A DNA stretch of 64,000 bases from Nocardia kruczakiae NBRC 101016. GTDB lineage: Bacteria > Actinomycetota > Actinomycetes > Mycobacteriales > Mycobacteriaceae. The stretch lies in contig NZ_BDBL01000027.1 in the NCBI RefSeq assembly GCF_001612965.1, forward strand, positions 62,001 through 126,000, given 5' to 3'. The notes under the pieces were generated by a model that ran no database searches, was not told the origin of the DNA, and saw nothing but the letters and a program-made list of their open reading frames with translations. The stretch's first letter is position 1. The number at the start of each line of letters is the position of its first letter. Made by a program: the position numbers and the translations under genes. Shown here one piece after another: positions 7,397-16,296 of this stretch.

Positions 7397-8503
7397 ATGG
7401 ATGCCGCCGATGTGACGTTCGGGGTCGAGGAGGAATTCCTTCTGGTCGATCCCGTCTCCGGAGCCCCGGTCCCGAAGAATTGCGAGGTCGCGCGGTCGGC
7501 GGGCGATGCCGGTATCGATCTGCAGCTGGAACTGACCAGCTGTCAGGTGGAGACCAGCAGCTCCGTGCACACGCGCGTGGACGACCTGCTGCGGGAGCTG
7601 CGGCAGTTGCGCGGCGCCGTGGTGCGCGCCGCGGCCGACAACACCGCGCGGCTGCTCGCCACCGGGGTGCCGCCGACCGTGCCCGACGACTATCCGGTCA
7701 CCGACACGCCGCGCTATCGCCGCATCGAGGAGCAATTCGGCATGCTCGCGCACGAACAGGGGCTGTGCGGTTGCCATGTCCACGTCTCGGTGGACGATCC
7801 GGAGACCGCGGTGCAGATCAGCAATCATCTGCGGCCGTGGTTGCCGGTATTCCTTTCGCTTACAGCCAATTCCGCGGTCTACCGCGGAACCGACACCGGC
7901 TACGCGAGTTGGCGCAACGTGATGTGGCGGCGCTGGCCGAGTGCCGGCCCGCCGCCGTATTTCGATTCCCGCGCCGACTACGACGCCGCGGTCGAGCTGA
8001 TGCTGACCTGCGGCAGCATCCTCGACACCGGGATGGTCTATTGGGATATCCGCCGCTCCGTACATTTCCCGACGTTGGAGATCCGGATCAGCGACGTCCC
8101 CGTGACGGCCGAGGAATCGGCATTGCTGGCAAGTCTGGTGCGCGCCGCCGTGGTGGTCGGCCGTGCGGAGGTGCGTCACGGACGACCGGCGCCCGCGGTG
8201 CCGGCCGCCACCCTGCGCGCCGCCTACTGGAAGGCCGCGCGCGAAGGACTCGACGGCGACGGAGTCGATCCACTGGTCGGGCGGGTGGAACCGGCGCGCA
8301 TCCGGCTGGCCCGGCTCGTCGAGCACGTCACCCCGGCCCTGCGAGAACTCGAGGAGGAGCAGTTCGTGACCGAGACGATCGCCGCGGTGACGGCCCGCGG
8401 CAACGGCGCCCGTCGGCAGGCGGCGGCATTGCGCCGGCGCGGAGCGATCGCCGACGTGGTGGACGAACTGGCCGAGGCGACCGCGGATGGCTGTTCGCCG
8501 TAG
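7397..8503 (+). CDS. Carboxylate-amine ligase, glutamate-cysteine ligase type 2 (YbdK family)
   Basis: 368 residues, normal for the family. It opens with TFGVEEEFLLVDP, the GCS2 signature whose Glu residues bind Mg-ATP, then CGCHVHVSVDDP (the HVHV metal/substrate strand) near residue 128, and PTLEIRISDVP near 235. GCS2 proteins form an amide bond between a carboxylate and an amine; in Actinobacteria they usually show weak gamma-glutamylcysteine ligase activity and the true substrate is unsettled. The ATG with GGGTGAG was chosen over longer starts. A nucleotide-sugar-epimerase-like gene follows after 9 bases. Confidence 0.88.
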   Translation: MDAADVTFGVEEEFLLVDPVSGAPVPKNCEVARSAGDAGIDLQLELTSCQVETSSSVHTRVDDLLRELRQLRGAVVRAAADNTARLLATGVPPTVPDDYPVTDTPRYRRIEEQFGMLAHEQGLCGCHVHVSVDDPETAVQISNHLRPWLPVFLSLTANSAVYRGTDTGYASWRNVMWRRWPSAGPPPYFDSRADYDAAVELMLTCGSILDTGMVYWDIRRSVHFPTLEIRISDVPVTAEESALLASLVRAAVVVGRAEVRHGRPAPAVPAATLRAAYWKAAREGLDGDGVDPLVGRVEPARIRLARLVEHVTPALRELEEEQFVTETIAAVTARGNGARRQAAALRRRGAIADVVDELAEATADGCSP

Positions 8504-8512
8504 GGGGGGCTC

Positions 8513-9577
8513 ATGCGTATCGCGATCACGGGCGCGAGCGGGAATGTCGGCACGGCGCTGCTGCGGGCGCTGCCCGAGGCCGAGATCGTCGCCATAGCCC
8601 GGCGTCCGCCGCCCACCGACCGGGCACCGTATGCGCGGGCACGATGGGTCGCCTGCGATATCGGGCACCCCGCGGCCCGTCCTACCCTGGCGGCGGCCTT
8701 CGACGGGGTGGACGCGGTGGTGCACCTGGCCTGGGCCGTGCATCCGCGCCGTACCGATCCGCCGCTGGAACGCACGAACCGGATCGGCACCGACCACGTG
8801 CTGGGCGCGGTGGCCGACAGCGGCGTGACGCATCTGACGGTCGCGTCGTCGGTGGCCGCCTATTCTCCCGCGCCGCGCTGGACCCGAGTCGACGAGCGGC
8901 AGCCCCGCGACGGCGTACCCGGGGGTGCCTACAGTCTGGGCAAGGCCGAACTGGAACGGCGGCTCGACGCCTTCGCCGGCGAGCACCCGGCGGTGGGCCT
9001 CGCTCGGATCCGGCCGTGCGGCACCGCCCAATCGGAGGCGGCCGCCGAACTCGGCGACTGGCTGCTCGGGCCCTGGCTGCCGCGTTCGCCGGTCGGCCGC
9101 CGATGGTTGCCGGTACCGCTGTGGCCGCGGCTGCGTCTGCAACTCGTGCACGCCGAGGACGTGGCCGCAGCGATCCGGGCCATTCTGGTGCGCCGGGCCA
9201 CCGGCGCGTTCGACCTGGCCGCCGAACCGGTACTCACCGCGCCCGCGCTGACCGAGATCTTCGGAGGATTCCGGGTTCCCGTCCCGCGCCCGGTGCTGGC
9301 CGCTGCGGCCTTCGCGGGCTGGCGACTCGGACTGCTGCCGTTGCACCCGGCCTGGCTGAAGCTGGCCGATCGGGCGTGTCTGGTGCGGGCGGAGCGAGCG
9401 CGGCGTGAACTCGATTGGCGGCCCGCGCATTCCGCGGTCGACGTGGCGACGGAGCTGGCCGCCGGGCTGCGCGCACGCACCTCCGGCGGCAGCGCCACGC
9501 TGAATCCGGAGCCGATGCGTTTCCGGCCGGGACGCCCGACGCATCAGGATCAGCGGCCGCAGCATCGCAGGCGATGA
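8513..9577 (+). CDS. NAD-dependent epimerase/dehydratase (extended SDR)
   Basis: The N-terminus MRIAITGASGNVG is the Rossmann motif. VVHLAWAVHP near residue 70, the catalytic Ser/Ala region TVASSVAAYSP near 122 and a Tyr-x3-Lys (YSLGK) near 144 follow. The C-terminal half (about 190-340) matches the atypical NAD-binding epimerases rather than UDP-galactose epimerase. The last 25 residues are Arg/Pro/Gln-rich and may be disordered. It starts 9 bases after the carboxylate-amine ligase and is likely cotranscribed. Substrate unknown. Confidence 0.82.
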   Translation: MRIAITGASGNVGTALLRALPEAEIVAIARRPPPTDRAPYARARWVACDIGHPAARPTLAAAFDGVDAVVHLAWAVHPRRTDPPLERTNRIGTDHVLGAVADSGVTHLTVASSVAAYSPAPRWTRVDERQPRDGVPGGAYSLGKAELERRLDAFAGEHPAVGLARIRPCGTAQSEAAAELGDWLLGPWLPRSPVGRRWLPVPLWPRLRLQLVHAEDVAAAIRAILVRRATGAFDLAAEPVLTAPALTEIFGGFRVPVPRPVLAAAAFAGWRLGLLPLHPAWLKLADRACLVRAERARRELDWRPAHSAVDVATELAAGLRARTSGGSATLNPEPMRFRPGRPTHQDQRPQHRRR

Positions 9578-9613
9578 ACGCCGATGAGCGAGCCCTGCGG
9601 CCGGCACCGATCA

Positions 9614-10069
9614 CTAGGGTTTGCGGGTCTCGACGTAGTGTGCGGCCACCAGATCGCAGAGCCGGGCCAGTGACTGTTTGTTGCGGGGCTTGAGGGCCAT
9701 GGTCTGCACCACGTCGGGGATGAGCCGGCCCGGTCCGCGGATGATCTCCTCGCTCATGCTCACCTCGGTGGTGTCGGCGTCGATGGGAGTCATCGCCAAC
9801 CGGATCCACGCCACTCCCACCGGCCACAGCTCGGCCTCCAGTTCGATGCTGTTCGGCGGATCCACGGCCACCACCCGGGTCGCCTGCTGGGCCATCAGCG
9901 GCCAGGCGCCGACGCTGTGATGGATCCGGGAGCCGATCCGCGGCCAGTCCTGGTCCACATCGCGCATGTGGGTGGACCCGACCACCCAGTGGCCGTAGGA
10001 CCAGCCGTCGGAGAGTACGGCGAACACCTGCTCGGCCGAACCGGGGACTCCCATCGTGACCTCGCCCAT
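9614..10069 (-). CDS. SRPBCC family protein (polyketide cyclase/dehydrase-like)
   Basis: About 151 residues with the START/Bet v1 pattern: VPGSAEQVFAVLSDGWSYGHWVVGSTH at the start, RIGSRIHHSVGAWPL, then ELEAELWPVGVAWIRLAMTP and a C-terminal helix with NKQSLARLCDLV. Such folds bind hydrophobic ligands. The ATG at 10069 shares one base with the upstream stop (TGATG); a GTG six bases earlier is the alternative. It is translationally coupled to the DUF4142 gene. Confidence 0.78.
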   Translation of the reverse strand: MGEVTMGVPGSAEQVFAVLSDGWSYGHWVVGSTHMRDVDQDWPRIGSRIHHSVGAWPLMAQQATRVVAVDPPNSIELEAELWPVGVAWIRLAMTPIDADTTEVSMSEEIIRGPGRLIPDVVQTMALKPRNKQSLARLCDLVAAHYVETRKP

Positions 10070-10593
10070 CAGCACACCGCCAAGGCGTCGCGAATCATGT
10101 CCAGATGGTGCTGGACCACGGGCGCGGCGTTCTGTGCCAGCGCCGTGACCTGCGGGCTGCTGCCCTGCGCGGTCTCGGTGGCGCTAGCCTGCAGCGTCTG
10201 GACGTGGAATCCCTCCTGCATGTGCAGCCAGGCCAGGTCGTAATCGCGGCCGGTCTTCATCGCCGTCTCGCGCATCTGCTGCGACTGGTCGGCGGACGGC
10301 ATCATCGGAAGGGGCACGCCGTTGGGGATCGCGACCGCGGCGCCCATCGCCTCGAGCCGGGTGTGGTCGGTCACGAGAACGGGACCGAGATCTCGCACCT
10401 GCTGACAGGTGCCCATGGCCGCCGCGCCCGCGCCGGACAGCATCTCGGTCAAATTCCCCTGGTGGACGGCGACGAGAAAATCGCTGTCCTGCGCCGACAG
10501 CGCGGCCGGTTGAGCAGCCCCGACCCCGGTCACGCCGAATCCGAGGCCGACCGCGGCGGCGGTAACGACCAGCAGACGATGCGGTGATTTCAT
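10069..10593 (-). CDS. Secreted DUF4142-like four-helix protein
   Basis: 174 residues. A clear Sec signal peptide occupies about residues 1-28 (KSPHRLLVVTAAAVGLGFG, cleavage near GAAQPA). The mature part has SAQDSDFLVAVHQGNLTEM, typical of the DUF4142 ferritin-like bundle, and later HTRLEAMG and LAWLHMQEGFH. It ends in a Cys. The ATG follows GGAGC. DUF4142 proteins are extracytoplasmic and of unknown function. The 10594-10886 gap upstream shows no gene or clear signal. Confidence 0.75.
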   Translation of the reverse strand: MKSPHRLLVVTAAAVGLGFGVTGVGAAQPAALSAQDSDFLVAVHQGNLTEMLSGAGAAAMGTCQQVRDLGPVLVTDHTRLEAMGAAVAIPNGVPLPMMPSADQSQQMRETAMKTGRDYDLAWLHMQEGFHVQTLQASATETAQGSSPQVTALAQNAAPVVQHHLDMIRDALAVC

Positions 10594-10886
10594 GATGTGC
10601 TCCTGTTCGCTGGGTGTTTGCAGCCCGAATGCCCAGCGCGGCGCGTCGTACACGTGCCGCCGGTGCACACAGCACCACCGTTTCGCCGCGCGGGATCACC
10701 GGGGACCGGGTGCGCCAAGTCCAGGCCGGGGCATGGCGGCCCGGCAGCGAGGTCATGCGGACCTTGGCGGCGCATTCGACGCTCTCGTGGCTGTCCCATG
10801 TCGGCAGTGCCTCGGCCGCGCCGATACGACGATCGGCGGGGGTTCGTCGATCGTCGGTGCCGGCTCGCGCAGCCGTCTCCGTCCGG

Positions 10887-12527
10887 TCAGCGGTCGATGT
10901 CGTAGAGTGCGGAGTGCAAGCGGGACAACAACTTTCGCCGGGGCCAGCCGGTCGGGCGGGAGTCGGCCAGCGCGGCGCGGGCGGCGTTGGCGCCGCAGGT
11001 GCCGTGCACGCCGCCGCCCGGATGTGCCGAGGCCGAGCCCAGATACAGTCCCGGAACGACGGTTTCGGGCCGGCCGAGTCCCGGGACGGGGCGCAACACC
11101 AACTGCTGGTGCAGCTGGGACGTGCCGCCGTTGACCGCGCCGCCGACGAGATTGCCGTCGGCACTGTGTAAATCGCTGGGCCGCTGCACGATCCGCGCGT
11201 GAATCCGGCTGCCGAAGCCGGGCGCATGGGCTTCGAGGACGGCGTCGACCCGTTCGGCCAGCAGGTCGGCCGAGGCGTCGTCGGTGACCCCGCGCGGCAG
11301 ATGGGTGTAGGCCCACGCCGATTCGGTGCCGGGCGCCGACCGGCTGGGATCGGCCGTTGTCATCTGACCGAACAGCAGGAACGGCGTGTGCGGCACCACG
11401 CCGGTGCCGATATCGGTGGTCCACCGCGCCAGCCCCGCCCGGTCGGCGCCCAGATGCACCGTGCCCGCCTCCCGCAGCTGTTTCGACCGCCACGGAATCT
11501 GTTCGGAGAGGGCGTAATTCACCTTGACGGTGGGAGCGTCCCAGGTGAATCGTTCCAGATCGGCGCGCAGCCGCTGCGGCAGATCCGCGTCGGCGAGCAG
11601 CCGGGTGTAGAGCGTCGGCGCGTCGATATCGGCGATGACCGCCTTGCGAGCCCGCACCATCTGACCCGCGGCCGTGATCACGCCGTCGGCGCGCCCGTTG
11701 CGAATGACGACGCGTGCCACCGGCTGTCCGCAGTGGACCCGGGCTCCCGCCGATTCGGCACGGTGCACCAGGGCCGCGCTCAGTGCCCCGGCCCCGCCCA
11801 CGGGAACCGGGAATCCGCCCTCCTGGGCCAGCATGCTCAGCAGATAGCCGTAGACGCCGCTGCCAGGCGCGTCCACCGGGACATCGGCGTGCATCGCGTT
11901 GCCCATGATCAGCAATTTGGCGGCTTCGTCGTGGAACAGTTCGTCGACCATCCGCCCGACCGGCAGGACCAGGAACCGCAGATACCGGAACAGCTCGGCG
12001 GATCCGAGATCACGCCACAATCCGGCCGCCCCGCGCACGGGCGGGAACGGGCCGAGGAACGAGCCGAGCAGATGTTCGCGCACCTGCCGCCACTGCTCGA
12101 CCAGCCGCATCCAGGTGCGGCCGTCGCGACTGTCGCGCCGAGCCAGCGCCTCGGCCGTGATCTCGGCGTCCGGATGTACGACGGCGGCATCCGTGTCCTC
12201 GGGACCGCGAGGGTGGCCGTACACGATGGGCGCTCGGCTCCACCGCAATCCGTGATCTTCCAGACCGAGGCCGCGCAGCGCCGGCGAGGCGCCGGCCATC
12301 GGATAGAACGCGCTGAACAGATCCATCCGGTAGCCGGGCACCAGCTCGGCGCTGCGCACGGCGCCCCCGGCGGTGTCCTGGGCTTCCAGCACCACCACAT
12401 CCCAGCCATGATCGGCGAGCAGCGCGGCGCTCACCAGGCCGTTGTGCCCGCCGCCGATGATGACGGCGTCGACAGGCGCGGCATCGAGCGGCGCCGAACC
12501 ACCGGGCGTGGGCGAGGATACGGGCAT
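10887..12527 (-). CDS. FAD-dependent oxidoreductase, phytoene desaturase (CrtI)-like
   Basis: 546 residues. The FAD motif VDAVIIGGGHNGLVSAALLA and VLEAQDTAGGAVRS are at residues 18-60, and the C-terminal FAD-binding segment LYLGSASAHPGGGVHGTCG is near 505. This is the NAD(P)/FAD amine-oxidase/CrtI superfamily. Carotenoid synthesis genes are not adjacent, so the substrate is open; many actinobacterial members are uncharacterised. It starts 3 bases after the SRPBCC gene and shares its stress-type promoter. Confidence 0.82.
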   Translation of the reverse strand: MPVSSPTPGGSAPLDAAPVDAVIIGGGHNGLVSAALLADHGWDVVVLEAQDTAGGAVRSAELVPGYRMDLFSAFYPMAGASPALRGLGLEDHGLRWSRAPIVYGHPRGPEDTDAAVVHPDAEITAEALARRDSRDGRTWMRLVEQWRQVREHLLGSFLGPFPPVRGAAGLWRDLGSAELFRYLRFLVLPVGRMVDELFHDEAAKLLIMGNAMHADVPVDAPGSGVYGYLLSMLAQEGGFPVPVGGAGALSAALVHRAESAGARVHCGQPVARVVIRNGRADGVITAAGQMVRARKAVIADIDAPTLYTRLLADADLPQRLRADLERFTWDAPTVKVNYALSEQIPWRSKQLREAGTVHLGADRAGLARWTTDIGTGVVPHTPFLLFGQMTTADPSRSAPGTESAWAYTHLPRGVTDDASADLLAERVDAVLEAHAPGFGSRIHARIVQRPSDLHSADGNLVGGAVNGGTSQLHQQLVLRPVPGLGRPETVVPGLYLGSASAHPGGGVHGTCGANAARAALADSRPTGWPRRKLLSRLHSALYDIDR

Positions 12528-12530
12528 GTG

Positions 12531-12992
12531 CTACGGCCGGGGCCGGTCGACGTCGCCGCGCCACGCACCGGATTCCCGTGGGCGCGATTCGATGAAGTCG
12601 CGGAAACGCTCGAGGTCACCCTTGACGCGACGATCGAGTATGCCGAGCTTGTCGGCGACGTTCTCCACGAACCCGTCGGGATCGATATCCATCTGCGCGG
12701 TCACGCGCGTGGTGTCCTCGTCGAGCCGATGGAAGGTGATCACTCCGGCGTGCCGGGGACCGGCCTCCGAGGTCCACGACACCCGCTCGTCGGGGTGCTG
12801 CTCGGTGATCTTCGCGTCGAATTCGCGCGTCGCGCCGGCCACGTGCACCGTCCAGTGGGTGTGCGTGTCGTCGCGCTGTTCGACCCGCTCGACGCCCTGC
12901 ATGAACTGCGGAAACGATTCGAACTGGGTCCACTGGTTGTAGGCGGTGGTGACCGGTACGTGCACATCGACCGATTCGGTGACTGTTGTCAT
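12531..12992 (-). CDS. SRPBCC protein of the COQ10/cyclase type
   Basis: 153 residues beginning TTVTESVDVHVPVTTAYNQW, with FESFPQFMQGVERVEQRDD and VSWTSEAGPRHAGVITFHRL, the usual lipid-binding START-like strands. Homologues are often found among stress-induced genes of Actinobacteria. It is the first gene of a two-gene operon with the CrtI-like flavoprotein. The promoter at 13034-13058 is of the SigB/SigF type. Confidence 0.82.
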   Translation of the reverse strand: MTTVTESVDVHVPVTTAYNQWTQFESFPQFMQGVERVEQRDDTHTHWTVHVAGATREFDAKITEQHPDERVSWTSEAGPRHAGVITFHRLDEDTTRVTAQMDIDPDGFVENVADKLGILDRRVKGDLERFRDFIESRPRESGAWRGDVDRPRP

Positions 12993-13033
12993 GCTGCGAC
13001 CTCCTCATGGTCTCGGTGGGCAACGCTGACGCC

Positions 13034-13058
13034 ATACCCGCGCCGCGCGCTCGTACAC
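13034..13058 (-). promoter_or_regulatory. SigB/SigF-type promoter for the SRPBCC-flavoprotein operon
   Basis: Minus strand: GTGT (13055-13058), 15 bases, GGGTAT (13034-13039). One mismatch from GTTT. Confidence 0.45.
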
Positions 13059-13174
13059 GGATCACTCGGTCCCGGCGTCGCGTGCGTACCTCGAGCGGAC
13101 CACCGCGAGCAGTGCGGCCTGCCGGGCGTGGCCGGGGATGTGCCGCCCCGGCAGATCCCGCCCGGCGGCCGCGG

Positions 13175-14263
13175 TCACCAGGTCAGCACGGGTTTGACGA
13201 CACGTCCCGCGTGGTGGTCGGCCAGGGCGGCGCCGATTTCGGTGTACGGGTAGGACCGGACCAGCCGGTCGAGCGGCAGCCGGCCGGCCCTGTGGAGCTC
13301 GAGCAGTTGCGGGATGAACCGCTGCGGCACGGCATCGCCCTCCAGGCAGCCGTGAATGGTCTTGCCGCCCAGCACGATATCGCGCATATCGAGCTGCGGG
13401 ACGCCGATGCCGAGGCCGACCGCCGCCACCGCGCCGCCGGTGGCCAGCCCCGTCACCGCCGCCGCGAGCACATCGGGACGACCGGTGGTGTCGAGGGCGT
13501 GGGTGGCGCCGCCGCCGGTGAGTTTTTCTATGGTCGCGGCGGTCTCGTCGCCCGGGGCCAGGGCGGCGGCCGCGCCGAGTTCGAGGGCGAGCGCACGGCG
13601 ATCCGCGGAGGGTTCGACCACCAGCACCGTGGTGCCGGGAAGTGTCCGCGCGGCCAGCAGCCCGGCCATGCCGACCGCACCCGCGCCGTAGATCACGATC
13701 TGCGAATCCGGTTCGGGGGAAAGCACATTCAGTACCGCGCCCGCGCCGGTCTGGAAGCCGCAGCCCAGCGCGGCGGCGACGGCGAGATCGGTGTCGCCGG
13801 GGACGACGACCGTATTGTCCACGGTGCTCAGCGCGTATCCGGCGAAACTCGACTGCCCGAAGAAGCCGTCACGCACGCGGGTGCCGTCGACGGTGATGCG
13901 GGGCGAGCGATCGGCACGGCCGCCGAACTGGTTCAACGCGGTGGATCGAGCACAGTAGGGCAGGCGGCCGAGCCGGCAGTTGCGGCAGGTGCCGCAGTGC
14001 CGGAACGTCAGCACGACCCGGTCGCCGGGCCGCACGCCCGCCACCTCGGCGCCGACCGCCGCCACCACACCCGCGCCCTCGTGGCCGAGCAGGATCGGGC
14101 GATCGGCGGCGCCGGCGGCGCGGGAGACCAGATCGGTGTGACAGATTCCCGACGCCTCGATCCGGACCAGGATCTCGTCGGCGCGCGGCTCGTCGATCGT
14201 GACGGATTCCAGGCTGAATGCGGCCCGCGGATCGCGCGACAGCGCGGCAGTGGTCACCGGCAC
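13175..14263 (-). CDS. Zinc-dependent alcohol dehydrogenase, class III-like MDR
   Basis: 362 residues. Catalytic-zinc ligands: Cys in ASGICHTD and GHEGAGVV; structural zinc from the four cysteines in CGTCRNCRLGRLPYC. The Rossmann motif YGAGAVGMAGLLAA is near residue 195. The sequence resembles aryl-alcohol/benzyl-alcohol dehydrogenases (NAD-dependent). The GTG lies 3 bases after the GXWXG gene, so both belong to one operon under the divergent TetR regulator. Confidence 0.9.
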   Translation of the reverse strand: MPVTTAALSRDPRAAFSLESVTIDEPRADEILVRIEASGICHTDLVSRAAGAADRPILLGHEGAGVVAAVGAEVAGVRPGDRVVLTFRHCGTCRNCRLGRLPYCARSTALNQFGGRADRSPRITVDGTRVRDGFFGQSSFAGYALSTVDNTVVVPGDTDLAVAAALGCGFQTGAGAVLNVLSPEPDSQIVIYGAGAVGMAGLLAARTLPGTTVLVVEPSADRRALALELGAAAALAPGDETAATIEKLTGGGATHALDTTGRPDVLAAAVTGLATGGAVAAVGLGIGVPQLDMRDIVLGGKTIHGCLEGDAVPQRFIPQLLELHRAGRLPLDRLVRSYPYTEIGAALADHHAGRVVKPVLTW

Positions 14264-14266
14264 GGC

Positions 14267-14734
14267 TCAGACCCGCTCGAGCAGGAAGTAGAAGTATTCG
14301 CCGCCGGCCAGCACCAGTTCGGGTCGTCCGTTCATGATGCCCATCAGCGTGTTGTCGTCGAGGCGCTTGAAGTGGTCGAACACCGCGCGGCCGTCGTAGA
14401 CCATGGTCGCGGTGACCTCGCCGCGGAATTCGATATTCCACAGCGTGGCCTCACCGCCGCCCAGTTCGACATCGGAGTACAGCGTGCCGTCCTCGGCGCG
14501 GCAGATCAGCGGCTTCGCATCCATCGTCGAATGGAAGGTCTTGCCGTACCAGCCGCTCTTGTCCAGTGCGCGGCACAGCGGGTGTCCGGTTCGGAAGGCG
14601 GCGCCCTTCCATTCGCCGAGGATGTCCTCGGCGCGCACGACCGCGAGTTCGGCCCACAGCCGGTCCAGCTCGTCCGTCGATACTCCGCTCGATTGCGCCG
14701 CCAACTCGCGCCAGCGTTCGGTCGTCCCGGTCAT
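14267..14734 (-). CDS. GXWXG/DUF4334 family protein
   Basis: 155 residues. GEWKG near residue 35 fits the GXWXG motif, and the later YSDVELGGGEATLWNIEFRGE, MVYDGRAVFDHFK and MNGRPELVLAGGEYFYF fit the DUF4334 lipocalin-like C-terminal domain. The function of the family is unknown, but it is often next to dehydrogenases. The ATG at 14734 has GGAGG six bases before it; an in-frame GTG at 14746 is less likely. First gene of a regulated operon. Confidence 0.78.
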   Translation of the reverse strand: MTGTTERWRELAAQSSGVSTDELDRLWAELAVVRAEDILGEWKGAAFRTGHPLCRALDKSGWYGKTFHSTMDAKPLICRAEDGTLYSDVELGGGEATLWNIEFRGEVTATMVYDGRAVFDHFKRLDDNTLMGIMNGRPELVLAGGEYFYFLLERV

Positions 14735-14753
14735 CGCATCCTCCACAGTTTTC

Positions 14754-14799
14754 CCGAACCAGCCGGTTCGGGAACCTACACCCGAACCGGCTGGTTCGG
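14754..14799. promoter_or_regulatory. Paired operators for the divergent TetR regulator
   Basis: CCGAACCAGCCGGTTCGG (14754-14771) and CCGAACCGGCTGGTTCGG (14782-14799) are exact reverse complements of each other, and each is nearly palindromic. Centres are 28 bp apart. They sit between the tetR gene and the GXWXG operon, the classic place for TetR control of both directions. Confidence 0.7.
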
Positions 14800-14817
14800 C
14801 AAGATAGGATCCGCGGC

Positions 14818-15366
14818 ATGCGCGCAGCAGGCCATGCCACCAGGGAGCGAATCCTCGCCGCGGCCAAGGCGGAGTTCGCCCGCTACGGCATCGCCGGGGC
14901 CCGGATCAACCGGATCGCGGAGGCGGCCAATGCCAGCAAGGACCGTCTGTACGCCTACTTCACCGGCAAGGACGACCTCTACGCGGCGGTGACCGAGCAG
15001 TGGGCGACCGAGACCACCGCCGAGACCGCGCTGGACGCGGGCGATCTGCCGTCCTATGTCGGCAGGCTCTTCGATCACTATCTGCACCACCCCGACAACG
15101 CCCGGCTGCAGGCGTGGGCGGAGATCGAGCGCACCCATATCCCGGGCGCCGACGAGGCGATCCGGCGCGCGGTCGCACCCAAGATCGCCGAGATCCGCCG
15201 CGGTCAGCGCGCCGGGCTCATCACCGGCACCTTTCAACCGCTGACCCTGCTGACCCTGCTGACCGATCTCGCCCGCACCTCCGCGGTCCACGCCCTGCAC
15301 GACGACGACGCCGAGGACCGGCGCGCCGCCACCGTCCTCGCGGCCCGGCGGCTGATCGCCCCGTGA
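14818..15366 (+). CDS. TetR family transcriptional regulator
   Basis: 182 residues. The HTH (ATRERILAAAKAEFARYG, then NRIAEAANASKDRLYAYF) is at residues 6-52 and LYAAVTEQW closes the DNA-binding domain. The C-terminal ligand domain resembles the TetR_C_33 type. It faces the GXWXG-alcohol dehydrogenase operon with two strong 18-bp dyads in the 83-bp gap, so it most likely represses that operon and itself. The ligand is unknown. Confidence 0.88.
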   Translation: MRAAGHATRERILAAAKAEFARYGIAGARINRIAEAANASKDRLYAYFTGKDDLYAAVTEQWATETTAETALDAGDLPSYVGRLFDHYLHHPDNARLQAWAEIERTHIPGADEAIRRAVAPKIAEIRRGQRAGLITGTFQPLTLLTLLTDLARTSAVHALHDDDAEDRRAATVLAARRLIAP

Positions 15367-15377
15367 GCGCGGCGCTG

Positions 15378-15401
15378 GTTTGCCCGTAGCGGGTGCGGGT
15401 A
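15378..15401 (+). promoter_or_regulatory. SigB/SigF-type promoter for the SDR at 15449
   Basis: GTTT (15378-15381), 15 bases, GGGTA (15397-15401); exact match, 47 bases before the ATG. Confidence 0.6.
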
Positions 15402-15448
15402 GCGCGAGTGCTGAGGGTTCACCGCCGCCACGTCGACAGGAGATCGCG

Positions 15449-16288
15449 ATGGGTTTTCCGGAGCAGCAACAACAGGTCCCCGGGGTGCAGCAGCGGATGT
15501 CGCCGCAACCGGACTGCGGGGAGGACAGCTATCGGGGATCGGGCAAACTGACCGGGAAGGCGGCGGTGATCACTGGCGCCGACAGCGGAATCGGCCGCGC
15601 CGTGGCCATCGCTTTCGCGCGCGAGGGCGCCGATGTGCTGATCTCCTACCTCGACGAACACGAGGACGCGCAACAGGTCGTCGCGCTGGTGGAGCAGGCC
15701 GGCCGCAAGGCGGTCGCGGTGCCCGGTGACCTGTCGGATCCCGAACACTGCAAGGCCGTCATCGACCGCGCCGCAACGGAATTCGGCAAGATCGATGTCC
15801 TGGTCAGCAACGCCGCGTATCAGATGACGCACGAAAGCCTCGACGAGATCTCCGGCGACGAATGGGATTACACGTTCAAGCTCAACGTCGGCGCGCTGTT
15901 CCACCTGGTGAAGGCGGCCGTCCCGCATATGCCGGCGGGCGGCTCGATCATCGGCAGCTCCTCGGTGAATTCGGATATGCCCTCACCGACGCTGGCGCCC
16001 TACGCGGCCACCAAGGCGGCCATCGCCAACTTCTGCGCCAGCCTCGCACAGATGTTGGGAGAGAAGGGGATTCGCGTCAACAGCGTCGCGCCGGGCCCGA
16101 TCTGGACGCCGCTGATCCCGTCCACCATGCCGGTGGAAAAGGTCCGCAACTTCGGCGACGACGTCCCGCTCGGGCGGGCCGGGCAACCCGCCGAGCTGGC
16201 CGCCTCCTATGTGCTGCTGGCCTCCGACGACGGCAGCTACATCTCCGGTGCGCGGCTCGCCGTCACCGGCGGCCGGCCGATTCTCTGA
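15449..16288 (+). CDS. Stress-type SDR (YhxC/YdaD-like)
   Basis: 279 residues. A 40-residue leader rich in Gln and Pro (FPEQQQQVPGVQQRM) precedes the Rossmann motif AVITGADSGIGRAV; then NAAYQM, SSSVNSDMPS (catalytic Ser) and YAATKAA. This layout matches general-stress SDRs known from Bacillus and Actinobacteria. A perfect SigF/SigB-type promoter and an ACAGGAG ribosome site precede the ATG. The substrate is unknown. Confidence 0.88.
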   Translation: MGFPEQQQQVPGVQQRMSPQPDCGEDSYRGSGKLTGKAAVITGADSGIGRAVAIAFAREGADVLISYLDEHEDAQQVVALVEQAGRKAVAVPGDLSDPEHCKAVIDRAATEFGKIDVLVSNAAYQMTHESLDEISGDEWDYTFKLNVGALFHLVKAAVPHMPAGGSIIGSSSVNSDMPSPTLAPYAATKAAIANFCASLAQMLGEKGIRVNSVAPGPIWTPLIPSTMPVEKVRNFGDDVPLGRAGQPAELAASYVLLASDDGSYISGARLAVTGGRPIL

Positions 16289-16296
16289 TCGGCCCG

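Noticed and set aside
7361..9607. 748-codon open frame opposite the GCS2 ligase and epimerase
   Set aside because: Composition is typical of an antisense frame in GC-rich DNA; the other strand has two recognised enzymes.
10590..10799. Short minus-strand frame between two genes
   Set aside because: Arg/Gly/Pro-rich with no ribosome site.
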